Shown here: positions 25,855 to 34,820 of the stretch, in pieces
How positions within the stretch are numbered: the stretch's first letter is position 1
Layout: each line of letters begins with the position of its first letter
NCBI RefSeq assembly: GCF_003324565.1
Contig: NZ_QOLA01000004.1
Coordinates: 310,001 to 374,000 of the forward strand
Direction of reading: 5' to 3'
Length of the DNA stretch: 64,000 nt
From: Streptomyces sp. SDr-06
Lineage (GTDB): Bacteria; Actinomycetota; Actinomycetes; Streptomycetales; Streptomycetaceae
Position numbers and translations under genes: made by a program
The notes under the pieces: generated by a model
The model's database searches: none
What the model saw: the letters and a program-made list of their open reading frames with translations, nothing else
Told to the model about the DNA's origin: nothing

Positions 25855-28461
25855 TCACACCCAGGTCCGGGGGCGGAATCGGTTGGCCCGTTCCACCAGG
25901 TCGATCCTTTCCTCGCCACGCTGTGCGAGCCGGGCGAGCACCCGGTACGAACGTTCCAGACCGAAGCGCAGGCCCCGCTCGTCGACTTCGCTGCCGAGCA
26001 GGGCGGTCTTCGCCTGCCCGTCGCCGGTGCCCCTCGACAGTACCCAGTCCAGGGCGGTGCCCAGGACCTCGGTCGTCAGCCGTTCGCGGCGTACCGCGTC
26101 GAGACCGAACGCGTCGAGCGCCTCGACCTGGGCCGCGGCCGCCGTCAGGTCCGCGATCGACAGGTCCTGCGGGGCCCGGCTGCGCAACCGCGCCCGGACC
26201 GCCGCGACCCGGGCCGCCGTGTAGTGGATCGAGGCCTCGGGCACCGACTCCAGGGTCCGTACCGCGCCGGTGCGGTCCCCGGCGGCGAGCTGCACCCGGG
26301 CCAGCCCGAACGCCGCGCTCACATAGCTCGGGTCGGTCGTCCACACCAGGCGGTAGTACTCGGCGGCGTTGTCGAGCTGGCCGAGCACCTCCGCGCACAC
26401 GCCGAGGGCCAGCTTGGGGGCGGGCTCGCCGGGGAAGGCGTCGTAGATCGCGTCGAAGGACAGCGCCGCGTTCTCGTTGTCGCCCGCCGCGAGCGAGGCC
26501 AGGCCCCGGTACCAGACCACGCGCCAGTCGTCCGGATGGTCGGCCTCCAGGGCGTCCAGCGCCTTGGCCGCGGACACCTGCTCGTTCATGTCGAGCCGGG
26601 CCCGCAGCTCGCGCAGCCTGCGCTCGATGGAGTCGGCCGGGGCCGAGCGCAGCGCGGTGATCAGCTCGGCCGGCGCCGCCGCCATCAGGCCCGCCAGGAA
26701 ACCCGCGTTGGGGTCGCCCGGGTCCACGTGCGGGACGGGCAGCGCGAGGGCGGTGCCGCGCGGGTCGAGCGGTGCGAGCGGCGGCGCGCCGTAGGGGCCG
26801 CCGGTGGCGCCCTCGGCGCGCGGCACCGGGATGGCGCCCTGGGTCGCCGGGTGCGGCGGGTTCCCGGTGCTCGGCGCGAGCGCGGGCACGGGCGGCGCGC
26901 CCACCGGAAGGGCCGCCGGGGCCGGGGCCGCCGCGGTGGCCGCGAGCGCCTTGCGGGCCCGTCTGCCGACCGGCGCCACCCGCGCCCCGAGCCGCGAGAC
27001 GTCCCCGCTCAGCTCGGCGAACAACTTCGTGTCCGTGACGCGCAGTTCGGTGCCGAACAGTGTCGACAGGGCGGGCCGGGGCCGGCCCGTCTGGAGCGCC
27101 ACGACCTCGCGGAGCACGCCCGTCAGCTGCTCCGCCATCTCCTGCGCGGAGGCGAACCTGCGCGCCGGATCCGGGTCGGTGGCCCGCACCAGGAAGCGGT
27201 AGAACGACTCGTACTTGCGGAACACCTCGATGTTGTCGGGGTCCGGCAGGCTGTCCACGTAGACGTTCGTGTAGCCCTGGAAGTCGAAGGTGAGGACGGC
27301 CAGGGTGCGCGCCACCGTGTACAGGTCGGAGGCGACCGAGGGGCCGAGCTCGGCGACCTCGGGCGCCTGGTAGCCGACCGTGCCGTAGATCGCCGACTCG
27401 TCGTCGTCCATGCGGCGCACCGCGCCCATGTCGATCAGCTTCAGCTGGTCCTCGGTCTGGATCGCGTTGTCGACCTTGAAGTCGCAGTACAGCAGGTTGC
27501 GGCTGTGCAGGTGGCCGAGCGCCTCCAGCGCCTCGATGCCGTACGCGCAGGCCTGCTCGACGGGGAGCGGGTCGCGCTTGCCCGCGGTCGTGCGGCGCTC
27601 GTTGGCGATCTCCTTCAGCGACTTGCCGCCGACGTACTCCATGACGATGTAGCCGTCGAGCGAGCCGGTCCGCTGGTCCAGGTGCTCCACGAAGTTGTAG
27701 ATCCGCACGATGTTGGAGTGCTCGATCTCGGCGAGGAAGCGCCGCTCCGAGATCGCCGCCGCCATCGCGTCCTGGTCGCCGGTGTCGAGCAGGCCCTTGA
27801 GGACGACCCAGCGGTCGGAGACCGCGCGGTCGACGGCGAGGTAGACCCAGCCGAGGCCGCCGTGCGCCAGGCAGCCCACCACCTCGTACTGGCCGTGCAC
27901 GATGTCGCCCGCGTGCAGCTTCGGCACGAAGGAGTACGGGTGGCCGCACTTGGTGCAGAAGCCCTCGGTGCGCCCGGGACGGTCGCCGCGCGAACGGCCC
28001 ACCTGCGCGCCGCAGTCCGAACGCGAGCAGAATCGCTTCCGCTCGGGCACCTCGGGGTGCTCCATCACCGCCGAGCGCGGATCGGGGCGCGGCACCCCGG
28101 GCACCGACACCAGCCCCGCGCCCAGTCGGCTGCGCGCCGACGAACCGGCCGCCGAGCCCGAGCTGCGCACCGACACCGAACGCGAGGTGGAGGCGCCGCT
28201 CAGCGAGGAGAGCCGCCCGGAGACCGAGCGCCGCGAGGTCGAGGACCGCGAGGAGCGTGACGAACCGCGCGAGGACGAGCGCGAGGACTGCGAGGCCGAG
28301 CGGTGGCCGCCGCCGGTGATCCCGGTCGGCGGCGAGGACACCATGCCCGTCGGCGAGACGACGGGCGCGAGCCCGCACGTGTCGCAGTACAGCTCCCCGC
28401 CGCCCATGTCCTCGTACGAACCCGCGCAACCGGGGCGCTGGCACTGGGTGTTCTCGCTCAC
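25855..28461 (-). CDS. pknG: PknG-family Ser/Thr protein kinase with TPR domain
   Basis: 868 aa. N-terminal zinc ribbon (CQRPGC, CDTC), a Ser/Arg-rich linker, and a rubredoxin-like pair (CSRSDC, CTKCGHPY) near 150-185. Kinase domain about 195-460: GQYEVVGCLAHGGLGWVY glycine-rich loop, VVLKG Lys, CDFKVDN catalytic loop, LIDMGAV in place of DFG, as PknG has DLG. The C-terminal half has TPR-like helices (FPGEPAPKLALGV, SAAFGLARVQLA) and ends in ERANRFRPRTWV, closely paralleling mycobacterial PknG. Soluble. PknG controls glutamate/TCA metabolism there. Start overlaps the helical-protein stop (ATGA). Confidence 0.93.
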   Translation of the reverse strand: MSENTQCQRPGCAGSYEDMGGGELYCDTCGLAPVVSPTGMVSSPPTGITGGGHRSASQSSRSSSRGSSRSSRSSTSRRSVSGRLSSLSGASTSRSVSVRSSGSAAGSSARSRLGAGLVSVPGVPRPDPRSAVMEHPEVPERKRFCSRSDCGAQVGRSRGDRPGRTEGFCTKCGHPYSFVPKLHAGDIVHGQYEVVGCLAHGGLGWVYLAVDRAVSDRWVVLKGLLDTGDQDAMAAAISERRFLAEIEHSNIVRIYNFVEHLDQRTGSLDGYIVMEYVGGKSLKEIANERRTTAGKRDPLPVEQACAYGIEALEALGHLHSRNLLYCDFKVDNAIQTEDQLKLIDMGAVRRMDDDESAIYGTVGYQAPEVAELGPSVASDLYTVARTLAVLTFDFQGYTNVYVDSLPDPDNIEVFRKYESFYRFLVRATDPDPARRFASAQEMAEQLTGVLREVVALQTGRPRPALSTLFGTELRVTDTKLFAELSGDVSRLGARVAPVGRRARKALAATAAAPAPAALPVGAPPVPALAPSTGNPPHPATQGAIPVPRAEGATGGPYGAPPLAPLDPRGTALALPVPHVDPGDPNAGFLAGLMAAAPAELITALRSAPADSIERRLRELRARLDMNEQVSAAKALDALEADHPDDWRVVWYRGLASLAAGDNENAALSFDAIYDAFPGEPAPKLALGVCAEVLGQLDNAAEYYRLVWTTDPSYVSAAFGLARVQLAAGDRTGAVRTLESVPEASIHYTAARVAAVRARLRSRAPQDLSIADLTAAAAQVEALDAFGLDAVRRERLTTEVLGTALDWVLSRGTGDGQAKTALLGSEVDERGLRFGLERSYRVLARLAQRGEERIDLVERANRFRPRTWV

Positions 28462-29795
28462 GATTCCCCCCTCTGGTCAACGGGCCCGGGATGTCTCGGG
28501 ACCAGGACGTCCGCCGCCGCCCGCTGGTAGCGGAGCACGGCCTCCTCGGCGACGCGCAGGTCGCAGGGCGCGGACCACAGCATCCGGCGGGCCGCGTCGT
28601 ACCGCTCGATCAGGAGCGGGTCCTCGGCCATGCCGTGCCGGGCGACCTTCGCCTTGTACGCGTCGAGCCGGCCGCGCAGCTCCGCGCGGACCGCGAGCGG
28701 CGCGGTGACCGCCGTCAACGACTCGCGGGCGCGCAGCAGTTCGTCCTCCGCCTCCCGCTCAAGGGATTCGAGCAGCGGCGAGAGCCGGTGCCACTGGGCG
28801 TGCCTGCGGTACTCGGCGGCGGTGGCCAGCTGCTCCTGGAGCGCGATGGAGGGGCCGCTCACGGCGGGCACCTCGCTCGCGGCGATCTTCGCGAGGACCT
28901 CGCCGCGCGCGGAGCGGGCCTCGGCCAGCGTGCGGTCCGCGCGCGACAGCACGTCACGCAGCCGTACGAGCCGCTGCTCGGCGTCCTGACGGACCGTCAG
29001 CACCGCGTCGATCTCGCGGCGCACATCCTCCAGGGCACGGGCCGCCCGGTCGTAGCGCCCGGTGTCGGGGCGGCCGCCGCCCGGCGCGGAACTGCCCGGC
29101 GCGGGCACCCAGAACGCGAGCGGGTCGGACACCACCTGGGCGCGCAGCTCGGTCAGCTCGGCCGTGATCGACTCCAGGTCGTCGCCCGAGGGGTGCTCGC
29201 CGGGGCGCACGCCCACCGAGTGCGCGAGCTGCCGGGTGCGGTGCAGCTCGGCGGCCAGGAGGTCTATCCGGGCGGGCAGCGCCGACCACACCACGTCGGC
29301 CGCCACCACCACGTCGAGCGCGTGCGCGTACAGCTCGTTCATCCGGTTCACCAGCTCGCCCAGGGTGAACCGCTCGGTCAGCCTGGCCGGGCCGCCCAGG
29401 GTCGGGGCGGCGTGCAGGGCGGCGCCCGAGAGCGTCACGGACTCGCCGCGCAGCCGCTCGGTCAGCTCCACCAGGTCGTCCCGGCCGGGCCAGCGCCGCC
29501 GGGCGCGCAGCTCACGCGCGGACTCCAGGGCCGCCGTGTACGCGTCGAAGTACGCCCAGAGCAGCGAGATCGACTGCTCGGTGGCCGCCCAGCGCTCCTT
29601 GGTGACACCGGTCAGGCCCGCGCCTTCGAGGAGCCGGCGCCCGGCATGGTCCTGGAGGGCGAGCAGCGAGGTCTCGACGGCCTCGTGCTCGGCGCCGAGG
29701 CGTGCCAGGGCACGGTCCACCTCGTCCCGGTCCATGACCGGCCCGACCGGCTCAGGGGGCCTTCCGGTGGAGCTGGGGGAGGGTCCCGCGCCCAT
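28458..29795 (-). CDS. helical/coiled-coil protein coupled to pknG
   Basis: 445 aa from ATG 29795 (GAGAGG upstream); an internal ATG at 29735 lacks a ribosome site. Almost entirely helical with heptad-like stretches (RALEDVRREIDAVLTVRQDAEQ region near 240-300 and EREAEDELLRARESL near 355). No signal peptide, TM or catalytic motif. It lies between glnH-like and pknG genes and overlaps pknG by 4 nt, so it is made with the kinase. As I recall the mycobacterial locus, it has no such insert. A scaffold between receptor and kinase is plausible but inferred. Confidence 0.75.
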   Translation of the reverse strand: MGAGPSPSSTGRPPEPVGPVMDRDEVDRALARLGAEHEAVETSLLALQDHAGRRLLEGAGLTGVTKERWAATEQSISLLWAYFDAYTAALESARELRARRRWPGRDDLVELTERLRGESVTLSGAALHAAPTLGGPARLTERFTLGELVNRMNELYAHALDVVVAADVVWSALPARIDLLAAELHRTRQLAHSVGVRPGEHPSGDDLESITAELTELRAQVVSDPLAFWVPAPGSSAPGGGRPDTGRYDRAARALEDVRREIDAVLTVRQDAEQRLVRLRDVLSRADRTLAEARSARGEVLAKIAASEVPAVSGPSIALQEQLATAAEYRRHAQWHRLSPLLESLEREAEDELLRARESLTAVTAPLAVRAELRGRLDAYKAKVARHGMAEDPLLIERYDAARRMLWSAPCDLRVAEEAVLRYQRAAADVLVPRHPGPVDQRGES

Positions 29796-29839
29796 CGATC
29801 ACCTCTCCGCTCTGTGGTACGACGCCGCCGTCAACGCGC

Positions 29840-30955
29840 TCATCCTGTCCGGTACTTGGGTGCGGGGGGCCCGGATATGCCGGGCAGGTCCGCGGCGAGC
29901 CACTTGCGGTACGCCGTCATCCACGGGCTGCCGCTGCCGCCGTTGCGGTAGTCCACCAGAACCTGGTTGATGCGCTGCACCAGGTCGGTGTTGCCGAGCT
30001 TCACGGCGACGCCGTAGTACTCGGTGGTGAACGGGCTGCCCTTCAGCTGGACCGCCGGGTCCTGGGCGGCCTGTCCGGCGGCGAGCGCGTTGTCCGTGAC
30101 GACCGCGTCCACCACGTTCTGCTGGAGGCGGACCAGGCAGTCCAGCTGGTTGGGGACCGTGAAGTCCTGGTAGTCCGCGCCGTGCGGGTCGGCCTTGAGC
30201 GCGTCGAAGGCGGTGGAGCCCGCGGCCACGCAGACCCGCTTGCCCTTCAGCGAGTCGTCGAAGCCCGTGATGGCGGAGGCCTTGGGGGCGAGCACCTGCT
30301 GGCCCGCCTCGAAGTACGCGGTCGAGAAGGACGCCTGCTTGATCCGGGTGCAGTTGACGGTCATGGTCCGCACGACCACGTCCACCGTGCCGTTCTGCAG
30401 GGCGGGGATGCGCTGGCTGGTGGGGATGGCGCGGTAGATGACCGCGTTCTCGTCGCCCAGGATGTTCTTCGCGATCGCCTTCACCAGGTCGATGTCGAAG
30501 CCTTCGAGGGTGCGCGTCGTGGGGTTGCGGTAGCCCCAGCGGAAGCTGTTCTGGTCGACGCCCGCGATCAGCTTGCCGCGCTGCTTGATGACGTCGATGT
30601 CGGGCCCGCCCACCGAGGCCGCGGGCAGGCTCGCCTCCGGGTCCTTGCAGTCGCCGGCCTTGGCCTGCACGACCTGCGCGGTCCCGGGGCCCACCACGCT
30701 CGCGGCGCCGCCGGCGGTGTGCCCGCTGAGCGGGATCAGGGCGCCCGCGGCGAGGGCCAGGGCCAGTCCCATGCCGGCCACGCCGCCCCAGCCGTGCAGC
30801 CGCCCGGCCGTGCGCCGGAGCGGGCCCCGGGCGCGGCCGGGCAGGTCGGTGCCGCGCGCGGCCGGGTGTGCCGGGCCCGCCGGGCTCTTCGCGCCGCTCA
30901 TCTCGACCCCTCTCGCCCGTCCGCCGCCTCCGGCGCGTCCGTTGCCGCTGTCCAT
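29840..30955 (-). CDS. glnH: GlnH-like amino-acid binding protein (membrane-anchored)
   Basis: 371 aa from ATG 30955 (AGGTG upstream, 5 nt after the GlnX-like stop). GTG 30964 and ATG 30901 (GAGAGGGG upstream) are alternatives. A single hydrophobic segment (about 70-90) without a lipobox Cys predicts a signal anchor rather than a lipoprotein. The rest is an SBP_bac_3 domain: KLIAGVDQNSFRWGY, LEGFDIDLVKAIAKN, GTVDVVVRTMTVN, DALKADP, DAVVTDN. Mycobacterial GlnH binds Glu/Asp and signals to PknG through GlnX. No transporter permease is nearby, supporting a sensory rather than an uptake role. Confidence 0.85.
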   Translation of the reverse strand: MDSGNGRAGGGGRARGVEMSGAKSPAGPAHPAARGTDLPGRARGPLRRTAGRLHGWGGVAGMGLALALAAGALIPLSGHTAGGAASVVGPGTAQVVQAKAGDCKDPEASLPAASVGGPDIDVIKQRGKLIAGVDQNSFRWGYRNPTTRTLEGFDIDLVKAIAKNILGDENAVIYRAIPTSQRIPALQNGTVDVVVRTMTVNCTRIKQASFSTAYFEAGQQVLAPKASAITGFDDSLKGKRVCVAAGSTAFDALKADPHGADYQDFTVPNQLDCLVRLQQNVVDAVVTDNALAAGQAAQDPAVQLKGSPFTTEYYGVAVKLGNTDLVQRINQVLVDYRNGGSGSPWMTAYRKWLAADLPGISGPPAPKYRTG

Positions 30956-30960
30956 GCCGC

Positions 30961-32379
30961 TCACCTGTACTCCGCGAGCCGGCGGCTGATGCCGACAGCC
31001 GCGCCCGCCGCCGCGAGCACCGCGAGGACCGCCGCGCCCAGCGGGAGCCCGGTCAGGGCGCCCCTGCCGTCGGAGGCGGCCGTGGTGAACTCGTGCTGCT
31101 CGTGGGCGATCGCCGTGTCGAGGGCCTTGTCCACCTGGTCGAAGCACTCGCCGGTCGAGCCCTTCGCGCCGATGACCTGCGTCAGCGCGCCGTCGTAGTC
31201 ACCGCTGTCGTCCGTCTTGCGGGCCGTGGCGTGGCGCTTTCGCCACTCGGCCATGTCGCCCTGTGCGCTCTGCACCGGCGTCCTGCCCGTACCGTCGTCC
31301 GCGAGCCTCACCGCGGCGTCGAGCCTGCCCGACAGGGAGGACATCTCCTTGGTGAACTCCGCCTCGTACAGGTCCTTGCCGTCCGGGGTGAGCACCGCGC
31401 CCCGGGCCACCAGCGTCAGGTTCTCGTTGGCGCGGGCCTGGAGCGAGCTGATCCGGGCGTCGTTGAGGACCTTCAGCGACTCCTGGCCGTGCGTGCGCGA
31501 GGTGGTCAGGTCGGACGAGGCCACCGCGTGCCCCACCACCAGCCACAGCAGCACCACCGTGGAGGCGGCGGTCGCGGCGAGCAGACCGTGGTTGAACACC
31601 CGGTTGGTACGGAGGTAGTTGCGCCGCTGGACCCACACGAGGCCGCCGAGCGCGACCACGCCCACGGCGGTCGCCGCGTACGGCCAGGCGTCCGCCTGGT
31701 CGTAGTCGTCGTAGAGCCGGCCCGTCTCGGCCTCGTACAGCTTCTGCGCCGCGGGCAGCAGGCTGGTGCTCATCTTCTGGTTGGCGAAGCGCAGATAGGC
31801 GCCGCCGACCGGGAAGCCCTGCCGGTTGTTGGCGCGCGCCTGCTCGACCAGCCCGTTGTAGAGCGGGAGCTGCTCGTTGAGGGTGGCGATCTGCTGGGCC
31901 GACTCCGCCGAACCCGACGTGTTGGCGGCCGCCTTGACCAGCAGCCGTGAGGCGGTCGCGATGTCCGTGTCGTACCGCCGGCGCACGTCGAGCGGCTCCT
32001 GGCCGCCCGCGAGGAACCCGCTCGCGGCGGCCGTGTCGGCGTCGGCGAGCGAGCGGTAGATGGACGCGGCGTCGGCGCTCAGCGGCTGGCTGCGGCTGAC
32101 CACGTCGTCGGCGGCGGCCGAGCGGTCCGAGATCTCCCAGGCGGTGATGGAGCCGAAGGCCACCACCAGCACCGCCACGACCGTACCGATGATCCACAGG
32201 CGGCCGGGCTCGGTCGAGGCGGCGGCGCGCAGCCGTGCCCAGGGCCTCGGCTCCGCGAGGCCCAGGGACGCCCCGTCCCGGGACCCGGCCCAGCCCCGGC
32301 GCGTGCCGGATCGCTGCGCCGCGGCCCGGGCCGCGGACTCCCGCGCCTCCGGTTCGCGCACGTTCGGCGGATTCGCCAC
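30961..32379 (-). CDS. glnX: GlnX-like four-TM sensor protein
   Basis: 472 aa from GTG 32379 (GGAGG 4-5 nt upstream). TM1 about 62-82, a helical extracytoplasmic domain to about 225, TM2 about 228-245, TM3 about 260-282, a second helical external domain, and TM4 about 445-465. Duplicated helical sensor layout, no HAMP, kinase or methyl-accepting domain. This is the topology described for GlnX, which transmits GlnH occupancy to PknG. First gene of the seven-gene cluster; the 200-bp upstream region holds its promoter, not clearly recognisable. Confidence 0.82.
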   Translation of the reverse strand: MANPPNVREPEARESAARAAAQRSGTRRGWAGSRDGASLGLAEPRPWARLRAAASTEPGRLWIIGTVVAVLVVAFGSITAWEISDRSAAADDVVSRSQPLSADAASIYRSLADADTAAASGFLAGGQEPLDVRRRYDTDIATASRLLVKAAANTSGSAESAQQIATLNEQLPLYNGLVEQARANNRQGFPVGGAYLRFANQKMSTSLLPAAQKLYEAETGRLYDDYDQADAWPYAATAVGVVALGGLVWVQRRNYLRTNRVFNHGLLAATAASTVVLLWLVVGHAVASSDLTTSRTHGQESLKVLNDARISSLQARANENLTLVARGAVLTPDGKDLYEAEFTKEMSSLSGRLDAAVRLADDGTGRTPVQSAQGDMAEWRKRHATARKTDDSGDYDGALTQVIGAKGSTGECFDQVDKALDTAIAHEQHEFTTAASDGRGALTGLPLGAAVLAVLAAAGAAVGISRRLAEYR

Positions 32380-32578
32380 CTGACCTCCCCCTCGGTCGCT
32401 GCCTAGGCAGTATGGCCGCAGGGACCGACAACCATCCAGGGGTGTCTGGATCTTGTTACCTGCGGATGCGTGCCCCTGGCGGTGTCCGCCGGAAACCCCC
32501 TTGCCCCCTGCCCCACGTCCCCACCATGTATACGCGGCCGAGGACCATTCGGTTCCCCGGGGCCGCCCACCCCATCGG

Positions 32579-33553
32579 CTACGCGTACTGGGCGCGCAGC
32601 CGCGCGTGGGCCGCCTCGGGCGCGCCCACGTGGTCCAGGCCGAGCAGCCCCGCACCGAGCACGGGCGAGGTGGTCACCACCCGCGGCACCGCCTTCGGGG
32701 CCCGGACCGCCAGCAACTCCCTTACGCCATCGTCCAGTTGGGGATGGCGGGCGGCGAGCACGCTGCCGCCGAGCAGCACGTGCGTCTCCACGCCGAGCAG
32801 GCCGAGCCGGTCCAGGGCGACCGCCGCCAGGGCCACGATCTCCTCGGCCTGCCGGTCCACGAGTGAGCGGGCCACCGGGTCCCCGGCCGCCGCGACCGCG
32901 AACAGGACCGGGCTCAGCTCGTGCCGGCGCGCGAGCGGGATCTTTTCCAGGTGCAGCGCCTCGATCAGGTCGTACATGGAGGTGAGCCCGAAGTGGGCGG
33001 GCAGCGCGGCCGCGAGCGCGGTCGGCCCGCCGCGGCCGTCCTCGGCGCGCGCCGCGAAGTACAGGGCCTCCTCGGCGAGTCCGCCGCCCCCGCCCCAGTC
33101 GCCGGAGATCTTCCCGATCGCGGGGAAGCGGGCGGTGCGCCCGTCCGGGGTCATCCCGACGCAGTTGATGCCCGCGCCGCACACCACCGCCACCCCGCAC
33201 GGCTCGGCGCCGGCCGGCAGTCCGGCGCGCAGGATCGCGAAGGTGTCGTTGTACACCCGCACGGAGTCCCCCCAGCCGCGCGCCCGAAGGGCCGCCGCCA
33301 ACTCCTTCTCCTCGACCGGCAGATCGGCGTTGGCCAGGCACGCCGAGACGTGCCCGACCCGCGGCGGGCCGGGCACGCGGGAGGCGAGGTGGGCCTCCTC
33401 CACCGTGGTGGCCAGCATGTGCATGGCCACCTCCACGCCCACCGACGGCGGGCGGAACCCGCCGCCCCTGGCGGTGCCGAGCACCGTTCCGTCCGCCCCG
33501 ATCAGTGCCACATCGGTCTTGCTGTTGCCGGCGTCGATCGCCAGCACGCTCAT
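32579..33553 (-). CDS. csnK: BadF/BadG-type sugar kinase (CsnK-like)
   Basis: 324 aa, ASKHA-fold kinase: LAIDAGNSKTDVAL phosphate-1 loop, CGAGINCVG phosphate-2 region, KISGDWGGGGGLAEEAL. Family includes N-acetylglucosamine kinases. In the csn operon CsnK phosphorylates chitosan-derived sugars so the GH4 enzyme can act on them. ATG overlaps the GH4 gene stop (ATGA). Last gene of the operon. Confidence 0.85.
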   Translation of the reverse strand: MSVLAIDAGNSKTDVALIGADGTVLGTARGGGFRPPSVGVEVAMHMLATTVEEAHLASRVPGPPRVGHVSACLANADLPVEEKELAAALRARGWGDSVRVYNDTFAILRAGLPAGAEPCGVAVVCGAGINCVGMTPDGRTARFPAIGKISGDWGGGGGLAEEALYFAARAEDGRGGPTALAAALPAHFGLTSMYDLIEALHLEKIPLARRHELSPVLFAVAAAGDPVARSLVDRQAEEIVALAAVALDRLGLLGVETHVLLGGSVLAARHPQLDDGVRELLAVRAPKAVPRVVTTSPVLGAGLLGLDHVGAPEAAHARLRAQYA

Positions 33554-34815
33554 GCCCACGCGAGGTGCTCCCGGTTGTGCGCGATCAGCCGGTCGGTGAG
33601 CCCGTCGGCGTATTCGTACTGCCCGACCAGCGGGTGGGCGAGCAGGGCCCGGAACACCCGGTCGCGCCCGCCGCGCAGGGCGGCCTCCAGCGCGAGGTCC
33701 TCGTACGTGGTGACGTGCGCGATCAGACCGGCGTACAGCGGGTCGAGTTCGGGCACCGCCAGCGGGACCGCGCCCGTGGCGTCCACCCGGGCCGGGACCT
33801 CGATGACCGCGTCGTCCGCGAGGAAGGGCAGGGTGCCGTTGTTGTACGTGTTGACGACCTGGAACGGGCTGCCCCCGTTGCCGAGCAGGGAGGCCGCGAG
33901 GTCGACGGCCGCCTCCGAGTAGAAGGCGCCGCCGCGCTTCGCGAGCAGCGCGGGCTTCTCGTCGAGCGCCGGATCGCCGTACATCGCGAGCAACTCCCGT
34001 TCCATCGCGGCGACTTCGGCCGCCCGGGACGGCTTGGTGCCGAGCTCGCGCACCACCTCGTCGTGCGCGTAGAAGTACCGCAGGTAGTACGAGGGGACCA
34101 CGCCGAGCCGGTCGAGCACCTGGCGGGGCAGCCGCAGGTCGTCGGCGATGGCGTCGCCGTGCTCGGCTAGCAGTTTCGGAAGCACGTTGTCGCCCTGCGG
34201 TCCGCCGAGCCGCACCCCGAGCTCCCAGGTCAGGTGGTTGAGGCCGACGTGGTCGAGGTGGACCTCGGCGGGCGTCACGTGGAGCAGCGCGGCGAACTTG
34301 CGCTGGAGGCCGATGGCCACGTTGCACAGGCCGACCGCCTTGTGCCCGGCCTGGAGCAGGGCGCGGGTCACGATGCCCACCGGGTTGGTGAAGTCGATGA
34401 TCCAGGCGTCGGGGTTGGTCCGGCGGACGCGTTCGGCGATGTCGAGGACGACCGGCACGGTCCGCAGGGCCTTGGCGAGGCCGCCCGCACCGGTGGTCTC
34501 CTGGCCCACGCAGCCGCATTCGAGCGGCCACGTCTCGTCCTGCTGACGGGCGGCCTGGCCGCCGACGCGGAGCTGGAGCAGCACCGCGTCCGCGCCCTCG
34601 ACACCCGCGTCCAGGTCGGAGGTGGTGACGATCTTCCCCGGGTGGCCCTGCCGGGCGAAGATGCGCCGGGCGAGCCCGCCCACCAGCTCCAGGCGGTCGG
34701 CGGCCGGGTCGACCAGGACGAGCTCACTGATCGGCAGGGTGTCCCGCAATCGGGCGAAGCCGTCGATGAGTTCGGGGGTGTAGGTGGACCCGCCCCCCAC
34801 TACTGCGAGCTTCAA
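33550..34815 (-). CDS. csnH: GH4 6-phospho-glycosidase (CsnH-like)
   Basis: 421 aa from TTG 34815; the family N-terminus KLAVVGGGSTYTPEL fixes this start, with GAAGGG upstream. NAD-binding Gly loop at 6-12, GLCNVAIG with the metal-liganding Cys near 170, HVGLNHLTW near 200. GH4 enzymes use NAD and Mn and hydrolyse phosphorylated disaccharides by redox elimination. Coupled to csnK. Specificity for glucosaminides is inferred from operon layout. Confidence 0.87.
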   Translation of the reverse strand: MKLAVVGGGSTYTPELIDGFARLRDTLPISELVLVDPAADRLELVGGLARRIFARQGHPGKIVTTSDLDAGVEGADAVLLQLRVGGQAARQQDETWPLECGCVGQETTGAGGLAKALRTVPVVLDIAERVRRTNPDAWIIDFTNPVGIVTRALLQAGHKAVGLCNVAIGLQRKFAALLHVTPAEVHLDHVGLNHLTWELGVRLGGPQGDNVLPKLLAEHGDAIADDLRLPRQVLDRLGVVPSYYLRYFYAHDEVVRELGTKPSRAAEVAAMERELLAMYGDPALDEKPALLAKRGGAFYSEAAVDLAASLLGNGGSPFQVVNTYNNGTLPFLADDAVIEVPARVDATGAVPLAVPELDPLYAGLIAHVTTYEDLALEAALRGGRDRVFRALLAHPLVGQYEYADGLTDRLIAHNREHLAWA

Positions 34816-34820
34816 TGTGA

